This document shows, in pieces, positions 17,368-26,200 of a stretch of 34,885 nt of DNA. Numbering within the stretch: position 1 is the first letter of the stretch; every line of letters begins with the position of its first letter. The notes beneath the pieces were generated by a model. It was not told the DNA's origin and ran no database searches. It worked only from the letters and a program-made list of their open reading frames with translations. The position numbers and the translations under genes were made by a program. Source of the stretch: Verrucomicrobiota bacterium (lineage in GTDB: Bacteria; Verrucomicrobiota; Verrucomicrobiia; Verrucomicrobiales; Verrucomicrobiaceae); assembly GCA_017301975.1 (NCBI GenBank), contig JAFLEI010000053.1, positions 1-34,885 on the forward strand, read 5' to 3'.

Positions 17368-18096
17368 CTACACCGCAGGCCGCACCACGACGATCTCGCC
17401 CAGCAACTGCTCCTGCTCCACCTGAAGGTGGTTGAGCTTGATGAGCTCCAGCATGGCCAGGAAGGTCACGATGACCTCGCCACGGCTGGCGGCGCTGGTG
17501 AAGAGGTCTTCAAATTTAACTTTGGTGCCCACGGCGACGGTCTGGAGAAGCTCCTCGATCTTGTCCGCCACGGTGTAGCGGTCATTGACGATCTCGCGGA
17601 AGTCGCTGGCGTTTTCAAAGCGCTTGAGGATGCGCTGGAAGGCGCGGATGAGGTCGAAGATGCCCACCTGGCCGATGGTCTCCACCGGGGCGTCGAGGTC
17701 CGGCAGCTCCGGGGTGGTGACGAAGAGCTCGTCTCCCTTCACCTCCTGCGCGCCGAGGAAGTGCGCGACCTCCTTGAACTTCTTGTACTCCATGAGCTGA
17801 CGGATCAGCTCCCAGCGCGGGTCATTCTCCTCCGCATCCTCCTCCGGCGGCTGCACGGCCTGCGGCAGGAGTTCGCGGCTCTTGATGTACATCAGATTGG
17901 CCGCCATGACGATGAACTCGCTGGCCAGCTCGATGTTGAGCGCCTTGAAGGTGTCGATGTAATCGAGGTACTGCCGCGTGATGCGCTCCAGCGACACGTT
18001 GTAAATGTCGATCTCCTCCTTTTTGATGAGGTAAAGCAGCAGGTCCAGCGGGCCTTCAAAAATCTCGAGTCTTACTTTGTAGTCGGTGTCTTCCAC
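17368..18096 (-). CDS. scpA: Segregation and condensation protein A
   Basis: The kleisin subunit of the SMC-ScpAB condensin complex, which bridges the SMC heads and compacts the chromosome. The N-terminal signature YKVRLEIFEGPLDLLLYLIKKEEIDIYNV is clear, followed by ITRQYLDYI and the helix ending KSRELLP. A middle acidic linker leads to the winged-helix C-terminus (FLAMLELIKLNHLQVEQEQLLGEIVV). GTG at 18096 is chosen because it starts just before the conserved YKVRL and gives 242 residues, the usual length; upstream codons in the same frame are low-complexity and overlap the intergenic gap. It lies 62 bases downstream of the 810-residue secreted protein gene on the same strand. No scpB is present nearby. 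Confidence 0.93.
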   Translation of the reverse strand: MEDTDYKVRLEIFEGPLDLLLYLIKKEEIDIYNVSLERITRQYLDYIDTFKALNIELASEFIVMAANLMYIKSRELLPQAVQPPEEDAEENDPRWELIRQLMEYKKFKEVAHFLGAQEVKGDELFVTTPELPDLDAPVETIGQVGIFDLIRAFQRILKRFENASDFREIVNDRYTVADKIEELLQTVAVGTKVKFEDLFTSAASRGEVIVTFLAMLELIKLNHLQVEQEQLLGEIVVVRPAV

Positions 18097-18158
18097 GGAC
18101 CGAGATAGAGCGGGGAACCGGGAATGGCAAGGTGGGAGAGCGGGGATTGTGATCCGGT

Positions 18159-20591
18159 TCACTTCGCCGGCCGCAGGTGCACAAACGCGATACGTGTGGT
18201 GTTCACGCCGCCGCCGGGTGGAGGTGAGAGGCCGAGGCTGTAATACTTGCCAGGGAGCATGGAGACGGTTCCGCTCCATTCATCGAACTCGTGTTTTGCG
18301 CCGGGATACCTGGGATTTGCATGCGATGCGATTTGCAGGGTCTCCTCCAGGCCGGGTTCGACGGGTTTGGAAATGGAGTGCCTGAGATGGTAGAAGGTGG
18401 CAGTGACGAGGTCTCCAGCTCTGTTTGAGAGGTCGCCTTCCAAATGCAGCCCGGCTGGGAGCCGTTTCAGTGCGGTGGGACGCATGCGGAACGGAGCTTC
18501 ACGCGATGGCGGATCGAATTCGACGGCTGTCATGTATTCATCCGCGACGGACAGTTCGAATCGAAATGAGGGCTGGGTGCGCAGCAGCGTCTGAGACAGC
18601 AGGCTGGCGCGTCCGCTGGTGATCTGTTTCTGCGTGAAGGCTTCGAAGTCAGCGGTCGGCACCTCCATCCAGGTGTCTGCATCATTCATGGGAATCTCAA
18701 AGATCAGCGTTTCGAGCTCCACGTCTGGTGGCAGGTTCTCGGAGACATCACCAGCGCGCTCAGAACGGCTGAAAAGAAGCAGGGTCTCGTTTGCTGGCAG
18801 GTCAGGCCCGGCCATCACTGCGGCGACATCAAGGGCTGCCATGAGGTGGGTGCCGGATGAACTCGAGGCAGCGGTTTGACTGAAAACCGACATCTTGCGA
18901 AAGCGTGGTTGCCACATGATCGCCTCCGGCATGTCGCGTGCGAGTTTCCACTCCGTACGGGCCGGAGGAGCGAGGTCTTGTGTGAGGGCCAGGCAATGAT
19001 CATCCTGCTCCAACAAGGTGCCGACGAATGCGTTTTCCCAAGCAGACGGAATGCTGGCCATTTCCTGGGGGAAGACATGAATGCGTGCGCTGGTCTGCGT
19101 TCGGCGGTTGGTGTTGTGCAGCGCATAGGCGGAGGTGAATACCCGTGCCTCACCGCGTTTCACCCGCGCGAGAAGGTCCCTCAGCAGCGCTTCGTCCTGT
19201 CCAGGCTGGCGTGCTTCCAGCAGGGCATGCGCGGCGCTGCTGTCGAGCGCGATGCCGAGGAAGAGCGAGCGCATCGTCGGTGGCTGCGCTGACCAGCCTG
19301 TGGTGAAGGGATTCGCAGGGGGCGCGAAGGGATCTGCGGGCTCCCGTGTGGCGGCCTGCACCGAAGGTTTGGGCACGTCGCCAGAGAGTTGCATCAGGGT
19401 GACATCCAGCCAGCGTCCTTTGCGGTCGGCACCCCACACCTGATCCGCAGGCGGCATCATCGCCACCAGTTGCGGAGAGGGGTTGTCTGACAAGGAGGCC
19501 CCGACGACCTCCTGCTCAAAGCGATCGTACCAGTCCATCCAGCCATGGATGGCTTTGCTGTTACCGCCTTTCGCATCACGCGCCCGCAGCCACGAGGTGG
19601 GCCACTGCACCGCCAGCGGGGCGCGGGGCGCATAGAAGCTCTGGAAGCCACCTGTGGCATCCATCTTCAGCCGCGTGCCTTCCAGCGCTTTTTGAAAGGC
19701 GACCGGCGGCAAATACAGCCGGTCGAAAATCTGATCCACCTCTGAGGGCAGCGACCATTCGGTGCCAGCCTGCATTTCAGTGCTGGCATGGGGAGCCAGG
19801 GCGAGGGTCGCGCTGGAAACGACGCTGGCCGTCCCAGAGGCCACCGCCTTTTGCAGATGATCTTCCAGGGCCGCATCATCAGGCCGGCCTTGGAGCAGGA
19901 ATTCGATCATTTCGAGTTCTGGCACGCGATAGATGGTCTCCCGGACTTCCATGCTCGGTGCCAGGGTGCTGCCGCCGCTGCCTTTGAAGAAAACAACGAT
20001 CCGTGTGCCGGCATCGTTCGCGGGGCGGAAACTGGCGATCATGCGTTCTTTGACGCCCACCAGCACCTCGCCCTGCCAGCGGAGTCGCTCGAAACGCGGC
20101 GCGGTCACCAGGTGCTTCTCACGCTCGGCTCCGGTCGCTGCATTGGCATAGGGCAGGGATTGCAACTGAAGCGGGCTGAGATCATGTGTCAGCGTGAGGC
20201 TGATGCGTGTCGCATTGGTGTGATTCTTCGGCGGTTCCTGCTGAAGCCGAACCTCGGTGCCGATGAACTCTTCAACCGTCGTTTTGGCAACGGCTTGATC
20301 TTTGTCGCGATCAAACTTCCATTCGGTGATCACGCCTTTTTTCTCACCGCTGCGCAGGACTGTCGTGCCGTCATTTTTCACGACGCCAGTCAGCTCCGCC
20401 AGCGTGCGCGCATTCAGGCGCTCGCGCAATTCATCGGGCGTCCCCTCCTTGGCTGTTTCGCGCTGCCAGTCGCTTTCTTTGACAGCCGTGATCCTGACAG
20501 TCACCTGAGTCATCGGCTCCTGCGCGCTGCATTTGAGGTGGCAAACAAATCCTAGGCAAATCGCCAGACCTAGATGCCAATAAGTGCTCAT
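18159..20591 (-). CDS. Secreted four-repeat protein of unknown function
   Basis: An 810-residue protein I do not recognise from any named family. It starts with a signal peptide (MSTYWHLGLAICLGFVCHLKCSAQ). The rest appears to be four related domains of about 160-195 residues (roughly 26-205, 213-405, 438-630, 650-810). Each has a segment of the type ALxxxIxSGxAxVxSxxxLxT (for example VASGTASVVSS, ITSGRASLLSQ), followed by GTxLxxEx, then a strand such as LTLTHDLSP or LTQDLAPP, and often PRFxxxxxxGxV. This order recalls the C-terminal beta-rich domain of secretins, but no N-domains or pore features are seen, so a secretin-derived periplasmic protein is only an inference. ATG at 20591 is chosen for the signal peptide; longer forms run into the neighbour on the other strand. 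It precedes scpA by 62 bases and may share its transcript. Confidence 0.78.
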   Translation of the reverse strand: MSTYWHLGLAICLGFVCHLKCSAQEPMTQVTVRITAVKESDWQRETAKEGTPDELRERLNARTLAELTGVVKNDGTTVLRSGEKKGVITEWKFDRDKDQAVAKTTVEEFIGTEVRLQQEPPKNHTNATRISLTLTHDLSPLQLQSLPYANAATGAEREKHLVTAPRFERLRWQGEVLVGVKERMIASFRPANDAGTRIVVFFKGSGGSTLAPSMEVRETIYRVPELEMIEFLLQGRPDDAALEDHLQKAVASGTASVVSSATLALAPHASTEMQAGTEWSLPSEVDQIFDRLYLPPVAFQKALEGTRLKMDATGGFQSFYAPRAPLAVQWPTSWLRARDAKGGNSKAIHGWMDWYDRFEQEVVGASLSDNPSPQLVAMMPPADQVWGADRKGRWLDVTLMQLSGDVPKPSVQAATREPADPFAPPANPFTTGWSAQPPTMRSLFLGIALDSSAAHALLEARQPGQDEALLRDLLARVKRGEARVFTSAYALHNTNRRTQTSARIHVFPQEMASIPSAWENAFVGTLLEQDDHCLALTQDLAPPARTEWKLARDMPEAIMWQPRFRKMSVFSQTAASSSSGTHLMAALDVAAVMAGPDLPANETLLLFSRSERAGDVSENLPPDVELETLIFEIPMNDADTWMEVPTADFEAFTQKQITSGRASLLSQTLLRTQPSFRFELSVADEYMTAVEFDPPSREAPFRMRPTALKRLPAGLHLEGDLSNRAGDLVTATFYHLRHSISKPVEPGLEETLQIASHANPRYPGAKHEFDEWSGTVSMLPGKYYSLGLSPPPGGGVNTTRIAFVHLRPAK

Positions 20592-20688
20592 GATGCAGGT
20601 GTATGAGATCCGACGATATTGAAGCAATACAAATCGTCGCTGTTCTCGCTTTTTCGTGGGGTTGCGTTTATTGGCAAAGCCAGCCTGC

Positions 20689-20958
20689 ATGCCCGCGAAA
20701 AAGAAACCCAATGCCAAGCCCCTCACGGGCGCCGCCCTCATCAAAGAGGTGTGCCGTCGCATTCGCGTGGCTCGGGCGTACTGGGATGCGCACAACAACC
20801 GCGCCTGCCGGGGCGAGCGAGAGAAGGCGCTGGCGCTGTATGAAACACTGAGCGAGGCCGAGCGGGACAAGGTGCCGCAGGTGCTGCGCGTGTGGCTGCG
20901 CTACCGCAGCGAGAAATACTTCGGCGATAACCGCACGCCGCCGGGAGGTGGACAATGA
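20689..20958 (+). CDS. Small basic protein, conserved-looking hypothetical
   Basis: An 89-residue soluble protein with a basic start (MPAKKKPNAKP), a helix-rich middle (GAALIKEVCRRIRVARAYWDAHNN and REKALALYETLSEAERDKVPQVLRVWLRYRSEKYFG) and a short Gly/Pro tail. The even charge pattern and lack of low complexity suggest a real protein. It lies 97 bases from the divergent secreted-protein gene, so both promoters probably lie in that gap, and it is followed 108 bases later by rlmF. No function can be assigned. Confidence 0.6.
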   Translation: MPAKKKPNAKPLTGAALIKEVCRRIRVARAYWDAHNNRACRGEREKALALYETLSEAERDKVPQVLRVWLRYRSEKYFGDNRTPPGGGQ

Positions 20959-20967
20959 GGAGGGAAT

Positions 20968-21060
20968 GGCCGCAAAAAGGCGCAAAAAAATCAAAAACAG
21001 AATGGGCAGCCTTGGTTTTAATCTCCGACCTTTTTGCGGTTTCTGCGTTTCTTTGTGGCC
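20968..21060. repeat. Inverted repeat just upstream of rlmF
   Basis: GGCCGCAAAAAGGCGCAAAA (20968-20987) is mirrored by TTTCTGCGTTTCTTTGTGGCC-type sequence at 21040-21060, giving imperfect arms of about 21 bases around a 49-base centre. The right arm ends 6 bases before the rlmF ATG. It looks like another small dispersed palindromic family or a foldback leader. Confidence 0.6.
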
Positions 21061-21066
21061 AACCTC

Positions 21067-21984
21067 ATGACTGCTTCTGATATGGACAAGGTTCGCAAAG
21101 CGGGACTGCACCCGCGCAATCGCTTCAACACGCGCTACGACTTTCCGCAACTCATCGCGTGCAGCCCGGCGCTGGGGGCGTTTGTGAAGCCGAATGCGCA
21201 TGGCGATGACAGCATTGATTATACGGACCCGCTGGCGGTGAAGGCGCTGAATGCAGCGCTGCTGAAGCAGGCGTATGGGGTGGAGCATTGGGACATCCCG
21301 CGCGGATATTTGTGCCCGCCGATTCCGGGGCGCAGTGATTACATCCATCATCTGGCTGATTTGATCGGGGAGCGTCGCGGGTCTGCGGTGCGCGTATTGG
21401 ACATCGGCACGGGGGCGAACTGCATTTATCCGCTGATCGGCGCGAGTGAGTACGGCTGGAGTTTTGTCGGCGCGGAGATTGATCCGGCGGCGTGGCGCTG
21501 GGCGAAGAAGATCGTGGCGGCGAATCCGGGTGTGGCGGACTTGATCGAGTGTCGCCTGCAGAAGTCGACGACGCAGTGTTTTCACGGCATCATTCAGCAA
21601 GGCGAGCGCTTTGACCTGACGATGTGCAATCCACCGTTTCACGGTTCGGCTGCTGAAGCAGCGGAGGGCACGCAGAGGAAGCTGCGCAACCTGGGCGTGA
21701 AGAAGTCAGGACTGAACTTCGGCGGCCAGGCGAACGAGCTCTGGTGCGAGGGCGGCGAACTGGGATTCATCCGACGCATGATCGAAGAGAGTGCGGAATA
21801 TGCCGCGCAGTGCGGATGGTTCACGACACTGGTTTCCAAAAGCGAGCATGTGGGGCCGCTTGAAAAAACGCTGCGCAAAGTGAAGGCGGCGGAGCTGCGA
21901 ATCATCGACATGGCGCAGGGGCAGAAAAAGAGCCGCGTGCTGGCATGGCGCTTTGTAAGGCCGGAGGTCAGGCATCCTGCCTGA
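21067..21984 (+). CDS. rlmF: 23S rRNA (adenine-1618 N6)-methyltransferase
   Basis: A 305-residue class I SAM methyltransferase that would modify A1618 of 23S rRNA. It matches RlmF (about 308 residues in E. coli) in length and motifs: LHPRNRF near the N-terminus, IPRGYLCPPIPGRSDYIHHLADL (78-98), SAM motif I LDIGTGANCIYP (111-122), FVGAEIDP (133-140), and the catalytic NPPFHGS (188-194). The downstream KSGLNFGGQANELWCEGGE segment is also characteristic. ATG at 21067 is chosen over 21034 on length; the codon at residue 6 is another option. The last four residues and the TGA stop (21982-21984) are supplied by a repeat hairpin (21967-21985), so the C-terminus was probably altered when that repeat inserted or spread. 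Confidence 0.93.
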   Translation: MTASDMDKVRKAGLHPRNRFNTRYDFPQLIACSPALGAFVKPNAHGDDSIDYTDPLAVKALNAALLKQAYGVEHWDIPRGYLCPPIPGRSDYIHHLADLIGERRGSAVRVLDIGTGANCIYPLIGASEYGWSFVGAEIDPAAWRWAKKIVAANPGVADLIECRLQKSTTQCFHGIIQQGERFDLTMCNPPFHGSAAEAAEGTQRKLRNLGVKKSGLNFGGQANELWCEGGELGFIRRMIEESAEYAAQCGWFTTLVSKSEHVGPLEKTLRKVKAAELRIIDMAQGQKKSRVLAWRFVRPEVRHPA

Positions 21985-22090
21985 CAATGGATCGAGGCGT
22001 CCCGCCTCTGTCTGATCCCAGAGAAAGGCGGGACGCCTCGATCCGCTGACAGCCGGGACGGCTGTCCTCCTTGGGCAAGGCCGGAGGCCT
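21967..22090. repeat. GGA-triloop hairpin cluster 4 (five hairpins)
   Basis: Hairpins at 21967-21985 (GTCAGGCA-TCC-TGCCTGAC), 21994-22008 (GAGGCG-TCC-CGCCTC), 22026-22038 (AGGCG-GGA-CGCCT), 22048-22066 (GACAGCCG-GGA-CGGCTGTC) and 22078-22090 (AGGCC-GGA-GGCCT). The first contains the rlmF TGA and the last overlaps the TAG stop of the cytochrome c peroxidase gene (22089-22091, minus). Compared with cluster 1, the first stem has T/A changed to A/T as a pair, and the order of the last two hairpins is swapped. Confidence 0.85.
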
Positions 22091-23180
22091 ATCCTCCGGA
22101 GGGAAGACCGCTGGGCACCTTATCCGGTGCGGACTTGTCGTAGTCGTCGCTGTTGAGGGATTCGAGGAAGGCTTTGATCGGCGCGTGATCTTCGGGGAGC
22201 ATGTTCATCTGGCGGAGCAGGGGATCAAGCGGGGGCAGGGTGGCGGTGTCGCCGCCTTCCAGGGTTTCGGCAGCTTGGTCCATGAGGCGGTCGTAGAAAA
22301 GCAGCACTTCATCGAGCGTGGTGCTGCCGCCATGGTGCATGTAAGGGGCGGTGTGCTTCAGATTGCGCAAGGAAGGCGTGCGGAACTCGGTGCGATGGGT
22401 GGCGCTGTCGGTGAGGCCGATGGCGTGGAGCTTGAAGTCGGAGAGCATGGGGCCGTTGTGGCAGAGGGCGCAGCCGGCTTTTTTGAACGCGGCCATGCCC
22501 TGCTGCTGCTCGGCGGTCAGGGCGGTTTTGTCGCCACGCATGAAGCGATCAAAGGGAGTGTCAGGCGCGATGAGCGTGCGCTCATACGCGGCGATGGCCT
22601 GCGTGACTTTTTCGGCGGTGATTTCGTTTTCGAAAAGCTTCGCGTATGCCGGGATGCTTTTCAGGCGCTCGACCATGGCGGGGACGGCTTCGGCTTCGCC
22701 GCATCCATCGCCACGCATTTCCTCGCGTTGACGGATGGGTGCCAGCGCCTGCGCTTCGAGGCTTTGCACGCGATTGTCCCAGAACATGGGCGACTTGGCA
22801 GGATCGAAGGGCTTGCCGGATTCGATGCCGTTGAGGGCGGTGTTGAGGATCGTGGGCGTGTTGCGTGTGAGGGGCAGAAACGCCGCGCCTTGCACCAGCC
22901 TGCGCGCAGGCCCGACGCCGCTGGCATGCACGCCGAGCGGTGTGGCGCGTGCATCCGCCCAGCCATGCTGCGGGCTGTGGCAGGTGGCGCAGGCGACATC
23001 GCGAGTGGCGGAAAGGATGGGGTCAAAGAACAGCAGTCGGCCCAGCGCGATCTTCGCGGGCGTATCTCCAGGCAGCGCGGCCGATTTCGGCAGCGCTTCG
23101 ATCTGTGTGTTTGGCAGCGGCGCTGCGGGCGCTGTTGCCAGGATCACGACGAGGAGGGCGAGCATGAGAAAGGAACGCAC
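22089..23180 (-). CDS. Di-haem cytochrome c peroxidase (CCP/MauG family)
   Basis: A 363-residue exported protein with a signal peptide (MRSFLMLALLVVILATAPA) and two c-type haem sites, CATCH at 64-68 and CALCH at 237-241. The GRLLFFDPILSATRDVACATCH block and the RTPSLRNLKHTAPYMHHGG segment with its likely haem-ligand region are typical of bacterial di-haem peroxidases, which reduce hydrogen peroxide in the periplasm using electrons from small cytochromes. MauG-type oxidation of a protein partner is an alternative. GTG at 23180 gives a positive residue in the signal-peptide n-region; the ATG at 23165 would remove it. It lies 114 bases downstream of the membrane-fusion gene on the same strand. 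Its stop codon falls in a repeat hairpin. Confidence 0.93.
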   Translation of the reverse strand: MRSFLMLALLVVILATAPAAPLPNTQIEALPKSAALPGDTPAKIALGRLLFFDPILSATRDVACATCHSPQHGWADARATPLGVHASGVGPARRLVQGAAFLPLTRNTPTILNTALNGIESGKPFDPAKSPMFWDNRVQSLEAQALAPIRQREEMRGDGCGEAEAVPAMVERLKSIPAYAKLFENEITAEKVTQAIAAYERTLIAPDTPFDRFMRGDKTALTAEQQQGMAAFKKAGCALCHNGPMLSDFKLHAIGLTDSATHRTEFRTPSLRNLKHTAPYMHHGGSTTLDEVLLFYDRLMDQAAETLEGGDTATLPPLDPLLRQMNMLPEDHAPIKAFLESLNSDDYDKSAPDKVPSGLPSGG

Positions 23181-23219
23181 GCGGCAGGTGGAAATTTGCG
23201 GGAGCCGAGCGCTGAAAAA

Positions 23220-23298
23220 GTAGTGCTGAGCTTTAGCTCGTGGTTGGGAAGTGTGCGCGAGATCACAGAATCCAGAGCGAGCTGAAGCTCGGTACTAC
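23220..23298. repeat. Pair of inverted GAGCTTCAGCTC palindromes
   Basis: 23220-23240 and 23278-23298 are reverse complements of each other apart from three bases, and each is itself a small palindrome (core CCGAGCTTCAGCTCGG in the second). The right copy overlaps the stop codon of the MFS/spermidine-synthase fusion gene (23295-23297). The pair sits between that gene and the cytochrome c peroxidase gene. Confidence 0.65.
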
Positions 23299-26200
23299 TT
23301 TGCTGGCGCTTCGGTCGCAGGGTCATTCAGCGGCCGGTCCGCATGCCGCAGGAACTCCTGCAAATCCCGCTCGGCCTGAGCGGTGCGCGCATGACCCGCT
23401 GCACGATACGCCTTGACTCGAAACTCCAGGAACTGCTGCTGCCAGGGGGGATTGGGTTCAAACTCGGAGAGCACTTCGATCTGCTGCGCCGGGGTGAGGA
23501 GGGTGATGATCTGAATCAGCGTGTTCAGGCGGCTGGGCTCGGCCAAGCCGCCGGGGAAGGGCTCATTCAGCACGGCCACGAACTGCGGCACGAGATCGCG
23601 GTTGTTGGCTGCCAGCGGCGGCACCAGCGAGAGCGCGGTCTGCACGGAGGAGAGCCGCACCCAGACCTGCGGGCGCAGGGCTTTGAAGCCATCGAGCAGT
23701 TGAGATGCGGCATCGTCATAGGATTCATGCCGGAAGGCGGACAACGCGGCGGCAAAGTGGGCGTCGGCGGGCCAGTCCTGGCGCAGGGCTGAAAGGTGGG
23801 ATTGCAGTTGCTCGGCGGTGCCGGCCTGGGCGGCGGACTCCAGCAGCATGAGCTGCTCAAAGGGACTGGTGGGCGCGCCGGGCCATGCGGCGAGCACGTT
23901 GGCGAAGTCGCCTTTGGCAAAGGCGGCGACTGCTTCGGCGCGGCGTTGGTCGTCGCCGCTGAGAAGGTCGAGCATGTCAAAGCTGGCGCCGTCTGCCGCG
24001 AGCATGCGCAGGCGCTCGTAAGTGAGGCGGGTGCGGTCGATCTGAGCAGAGAGGTGGGCGGGGACATCAAGGTCCTGCTCAATGGCCATGGCGAGCACCT
24101 GGGTGGTTTCAAAAGTGTTCTCCTTGGAGAGGGCGCGGGCAAAGCCGTACTCCAGCAGGTTGCGGTCGTCGGTGTTGATGGCGGTCGGGCTGGCTTTCAG
24201 CAGAGTGCGTGCAAACTCCGGCGTGGCGAGGTGATGGGCCAGCACGCCTTCGACGGAATTCGTGAGCCATACACGTTTGAGAGCCTCGGCCATGAGCGGC
24301 TGGGTGATGCGCGCACGCAACTGATCCATGGTATAATCGGGTGCCTTCTGGTGCCCGATGAAGAGGAGGTCGTTGGGGCCTGAGATCCAGGTCTCCACAT
24401 GGGGGAACACGGAGGTGAGCGTGGCATACACCTGCCGGATGGCCTGGGCGTCCACTTCATACCCCTGCACCCACTGGGCGAAGAGACCGTGCTCGTTGAG
24501 GCGGTTTTTGGCAGCGGTGTAGAACTCCTGCGTGAACAAGGTTGAGACCCCGGCGCGGTAGGGATTGGACGGCTCGGAAATGACGAGGTCGTAGCGGCTG
24601 CCGGCGGCCAGCAGGGCCTCGCGTGCATCGCCAGGAATGAGATGGACGTTGGTCTTGGCGAGCACATCACGGTTCACCGGGGCGAATTGATCGCGTGCGA
24701 GTCCGGCCATGGCGGGCTCCAGTTCCACCACATCGACCTGCTTCATCCCGGGCACATCGGCCACCCATCCGGCGGTGGTGCCGGTGCCGAGACCGACGAT
24801 GAAGGCGGTGTGCGGCGCGGGGTGCAGCAGCGCGGGGACGAGGCCCTGCATCACCTGCGTGTCGGCATCGCCAAACGCGGAGCCGTCGGACTTGCCGTTC
24901 ACGTAGAGGCAGTAGCCGTCATCGCTGTCCACGGCGGCCACGCTGGCCTCGCGGCCTTCAAATTCATGCGCGATCTTCCAGCGGCTGGCATGCAACCAGC
25001 CACGCAGGCCGTTGATGGAATTCGGCAGAGACTCCACGCGACCGTAGCCGATGGGCTTGTGCCGCCATGCCGCCGTGGGGCCGGTGGACATGAACATGAG
25101 GCAGCCTGCGCTGAGCCAGAGGGTTGCGAGGACGGGCCATGCCCCCTTTAAGGTAGATCGTGCTCCGAGCACTGCCGCGCCCAGGCTCAGCAGCAAGGTG
25201 AGCACAAAGACCCAGCGCCAGGCTCCGAGTGCGGTCAGCCATGGCAGCAGCAGGAAGCCTCCGGCAAGTGATCCGGTGATGGCTCCGAGGGTGTTCGCCG
25301 CATAGGCAAAACCCACATGCCGCCCTGCATTGCGACTGCCGCTGCCCAGCAGTCCCACGAGCAGCGGAAACTGCACGCCCGCGAGGATCGAAGGCCCGAG
25401 CACGAGCAGGCTGGCGATCAAGGCCCAGCCAGTGATTTGACCGGGCAGGCCGAGGGATCGCAGTTGATTCACATCGATGGCAAAGACTGCAATGCGATCG
25501 CCGAGGGCAAAGGGCAGGGCGAGAAACAGCGCCTGCCACGCCGCCACCCGTGCCAGCGCCGCCAATGTGACCGCCCCGGCCCGCGACGCCCACAGCATGC
25601 GGTAGAGCAATCCTCCCAGGCCGATACCAGCAAGTGCCAGCGCCAGGATCAGGCCAAAGCCATAGACCGAGCTGCCCAGCAGAGGCGCCAGGATGCGGAA
25701 CCAGACGAGTTCGCTGAGAAAAAAGGTGAAGCCGGTGATGCCTGCGGCGGCATAGATGAAACGCCGCGTCAGAGCTCCGGCACCCTCTTCCTCCGACTCC
25801 TCCTCTTGCTCCTCCTCCCGGTTCCGGATTTCCGACACTCCCCGCGCCGCATACCATGCCATACCACCGATGAGCAGGTTCACCCCTGCCGCCGCCATGA
25901 CGGTGGCGCGGATGCCCCAGAGCTCCAGCAGCCAGAAGGTGCTGAGCAGCACGCCCGCGAGCGCGCCGAGGGTGTTCACGCCATACAGCACGCCCAGGCT
26001 GCCGCGCTGCGCGTCCTGGTCTGTCTCCACCCACTTGAAGGCTGCTGGCAGGCTGCCGCCCATGAGCAGGCAGGGCGGAGCCAATACGACTGTGGCCAGC
26101 AGAAGCTGCAGCAGCGTGGCCGGCACCACGCCCAGCGCGGCGATGCCGCCGGTGCTGAGATAAAGCGAACGCACCAGCGAAAGCAGCAGCGGCGTGAGCA

